64,000 nucleotides of DNA from positions 2,473,934 through 2,537,933 of the forward strand of contig CM059192.1 in NCBI GenBank assembly GCA_030323885.1, read 5' to 3'. The notes under the pieces are model-generated. The model saw only the letters and a list, made by a program, of their open reading frames with translations. It was not told the DNA's origin and ran no database searches. The DNA comes from Branchipolynoe longqiensis (Eukaryota > Annelida > Polychaeta > Phyllodocida > Polynoidae). Positions 62,091-64,000 of the stretch are shown piece after piece. Each line of letters begins with the position of its first letter. Position 1 is the first letter of the stretch. The translations under genes and the position numbers were made by a program.

Positions 62091-62531
62091 TACCGTATAT
62101 ACTCGAAGTATAAGTCGAGGAAATTTACCACCAAACGATTTTCTATTCTGAGGCGTCTTATACTCGCGAACCCCCTCGGGAGTATGGATGGCACCCAGGA
62201 TGACATCTTATGGCAAGACGAGTCTGACTCAGTCAGTGATGACGACTCTGAGTACGTTGACATTGACGCTTGTGATGAATTTTACAGTGATTCTCTTAGC
62301 CATGAGCAGTTACTGGAGGAGTCTAATGACGAGTCTGACTTTGAAGGTTTTTGAGTGACTAGTGGTGTGTCATCTTGTTGGATATGTGTACATGTGCATG
62401 AATGAAGTTTAATTTGTCTGTAAATAAATTGAAGCTCGACCAATGGTCTGGTTATGCCTAATTCCAGATATGTCCTTAAAATACCCAGTGACTTATACTC
62501 AAAATCGACTTATATTCGTGTATACACGGTA
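62091..62531 (+). mobile_element. Tigger/pogo element remnant, internally deleted
   Basis: TIRs TACCGTATATACTCGAAGTA and TTATATTCGTGTATACACGG, the well-known pogo/Tigger-type ends with TA. The interior retains only the last part of the transposase gene and its 3' UTR (AATAAATTGAAGC near 62424). About 440 bp, so non-autonomous. Confidence 0.85.
62184..62354 (+). pseudogene. pogo/Tigger transposase C-terminal acidic tail
   Basis: A 56-codon frame, MDGTQDDILWQDESDSVSDD to ESNDESDFEGF and stop. Strongly acidic Asp/Glu/Ser tails ending SDFEGF-like are typical of pogo/JRK-type transposases, after the lost DDE domain. The ATG is internal to the original protein and not a true start. Confidence 0.7.
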
Positions 62532-62667
62532 TGGATTTCATTTCTCATTACACGTCTGCTGAGTTGGTTGATTATTCGCTATATAATAGTGACTACATAT
62601 GGTACTCGTGTCATTTAACCCAACAGGAACATCAGTCTTCAATATGTTCTTAGATTTGTTTTGTTTC

Positions 62668-62955
62668 TTGGTTTGAGTTTTGTCACCTAAGGTCATATCA
62701 GGACGGGTACCGATTGTGACAGTTACTCATGGCAACTTTATAGTGCTGACCCACTAGGAGACCGGACCACTGGCACTATGACCTGATATCACACTCAGTC
62801 ACATTATCCTGATACTGAGCTAACCAGTCCTTGCCCTATCCTAGTAATGGCGAGTGCCAGGCTAGGTAGCGACAAGTATAAATTTGGTAAGTCATTGCTT
62901 TGACTCAACTACATGGGAAGTTTGCGTTGTACTGATTCAGCCATCGTGTCCGGTA
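62668..62955 (-). mobile_element. SINE-2, antisense
   Basis: Body CAACTTTATAGTGCTGACCC, CAGTCACATTATCCTGATAC, TATCCTAGTAATGGCGAGTG; a shortened head ending GTACTGATTCAGCCATCGTG. Confidence 0.75.
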
Positions 62956-63249
62956 TGTTCTTAGAATATGTGTGGTGTCAGTACAGGTTTTAAGGTAGAT
63001 AGTTTCTCCCTGGCGCCCAGTAAGTCGGTCGGCTGGTCCTTGGTAGACAATGCTGCCGACAGTGCTCAAGCGGAGATTCAGCGACAGTCGCTGTTGGTTG
63101 CACAGAAGAGCATTATGAAAAAGAGATGGAGAGAACAAGATTAGAGCTTGTGCTATTTATGTTTAAAAAAACAAATCACGAAAACACGATAAAGGCTCGC
63201 TGCTACAAGGCAAGAGCCAGAAATAACAACATGCATGTTTCTTTGTTGG

Positions 63250-63565
63250 AGTTGTGCGTCCTTGCAACATCTATGGCTATATCAGAATGGGTACTGACTT
63301 GTGACAGTGCGAAGTCATGATGACTTTATAGTACTGCCCCACTGGCAGACCAGGCTGCCAGCACCATGACCTGATTTCCCACTCAGTCACATTATCCTGA
63401 TACTGAGCTAACCAGTCCTTCCATATCCTAGTAATGTCGAGCGTCAGGCTGGTGAGTGACAAGTATCAATTTTGTAAGTAATTGGTTTGATTCAACTGAG
63501 AATCGAACTGTCTACCTTCCAGATGGGAAGCCAGCGCTCTACTGATTTGGCCACGGCATCCGGTT
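63250..63565 (-). mobile_element. SINE-2, antisense
   Basis: Tail TGCGTCCTTGCAACATCTAT, body TAGTACTGCCCCACTGGCAG, then TTGATTCAACTGAGAATCGA and a head with GCGCTCTACTGATTTGGCCA; second head subtype. Confidence 0.8.
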
Positions 63566-64000
63566 AACAAAATACAAGCATGTTACTAAAAGTTAAGAGA
63601 CAGAAACAACGAGACATGAGGGGTCTTTGGGGGGCAAGAATGCAAGAGATCGAATCAACACGATAAGCGCTCTTTGCTCAAAATTAAAGTCAAGAGACTG
63701 AACTAATAATTTTGACATATCAAATTCCAGGACTTTCCAGTACAAAATTCCAGGACATTTTTAAGACGTTTATTAAATTAAATTACCCCAGAACGCGGCC
63801 ATATTAATACTCGATTCACAGTGTAAGATGTTACGTGCAAATAAGCATACAAAATAACAACGAATATATGTATAGTTTTAATATAAAAATCAAGAGACAA
63901 GATAATGTAGTAGTCTGCACTGACCTCTCAGGCAAGTAACCACATAGACAGGTAGGCGTGGGTAGTGTGGTGATGTCAGGGAGCCTAGCTGGTATAATGG
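63566..64000. other. No gene seen; SINE-3 lead at the window end
   Basis: CCAGGACTTTCCAGTACAAA and TTCCAGGACATTTTTAAGAC (63729-63765) resemble the interior of the hAT-like MITE at 14644. 63912-64000 is a SINE-3 lead and head start (CTGACCTCTCAGGCAAGTAA, CAGGGAGCCTAGCTGG), cut by the window end. Confidence 0.5.

Overview
This is a repeat-dominated animal genome window. The evidence is split genes with GT/AG introns, several non-LTR retrotransposon clades, tRNA-derived SINEs with pol III box A and box B, MITEs, minisatellites, and no operons or ribosome binding sites. The mix of a CR1-type LINE whose ORF1 has PHD and esterase domains, an I/Nimb-type LINE, and TTA-target palindromic MITEs fits a marine invertebrate. 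A mollusc (gastropod) is my best guess, but it is inference and not shown by a diagnostic gene.

Host genes are few. The clearest are two paralogous genes on the minus strand (16008-19037 and 39341-42717). Each encodes a tiny protein with two membrane segments, and each has a coding intron at the same place and in the same phase plus an intron just before the ATG. At 50169-50522 on the plus strand lies the C-terminal half of a NADAR (YbiA/DUF1768-like) domain. A possible terminal exon lies at 30826-30909 (minus).

Layout. 1-1430: an almost perfect head-to-head palindrome of two TIR elements. 1430-10682: one long CR1-type element (LINE-A), with ORF1 = PHD finger + coiled coil + NADAR domain + SGNH esterase and ORF2 = endonuclease + reverse transcriptase. 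It is broken by frameshifts and carries three nested insertions. 10.7-15.7 kb: tandem repeats, MITEs and SINEs. 16-19 kb: 2-TM gene 1, whose intron holds a SINE split by a LINE 3' end. 19-27 kb: MITEs and SINEs. 27.5 kb: an RTE-like LINE end. 28.7-30.7 kb: two adjacent minisatellites (52 bp and 74 bp units). 32.3-35.3 kb: an I/Nimb-like LINE (LINE-D), minus strand, lacking its 3' half. 35.6-42.7 kb: MITEs and 2-TM gene 2. 44.9-47.3 kb: a cluster of elements with terminal hairpins. 47.8-48.8 kb: a decayed LINE end. 50.2 kb: the NADAR ORF. 50.75-52.25 kb: a 142 bp degenerate tandem array. 52.8-56.3 kb: a nearly intact LINE ORF2 (LINE-C) with one in-frame stop. 56-64 kb: SINEs, a palindromic MITE and a pogo/Tigger remnant with a transposase tail.

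The most unusual content is (1) the NADAR domain in a LINE ORF1, with a second NADAR ORF 46 kb away; (2) nine or more MITEs with 3-bp TTA/TAA target duplications and TIRs of the type CCTGTCACAC, whose interiors are built from permuted words of their own ends; (3) TIR pairs that match within a copy but differ between copies; (4) SINEs assembled from interchangeable heads and tails; and (5) the 2-TM gene pair.
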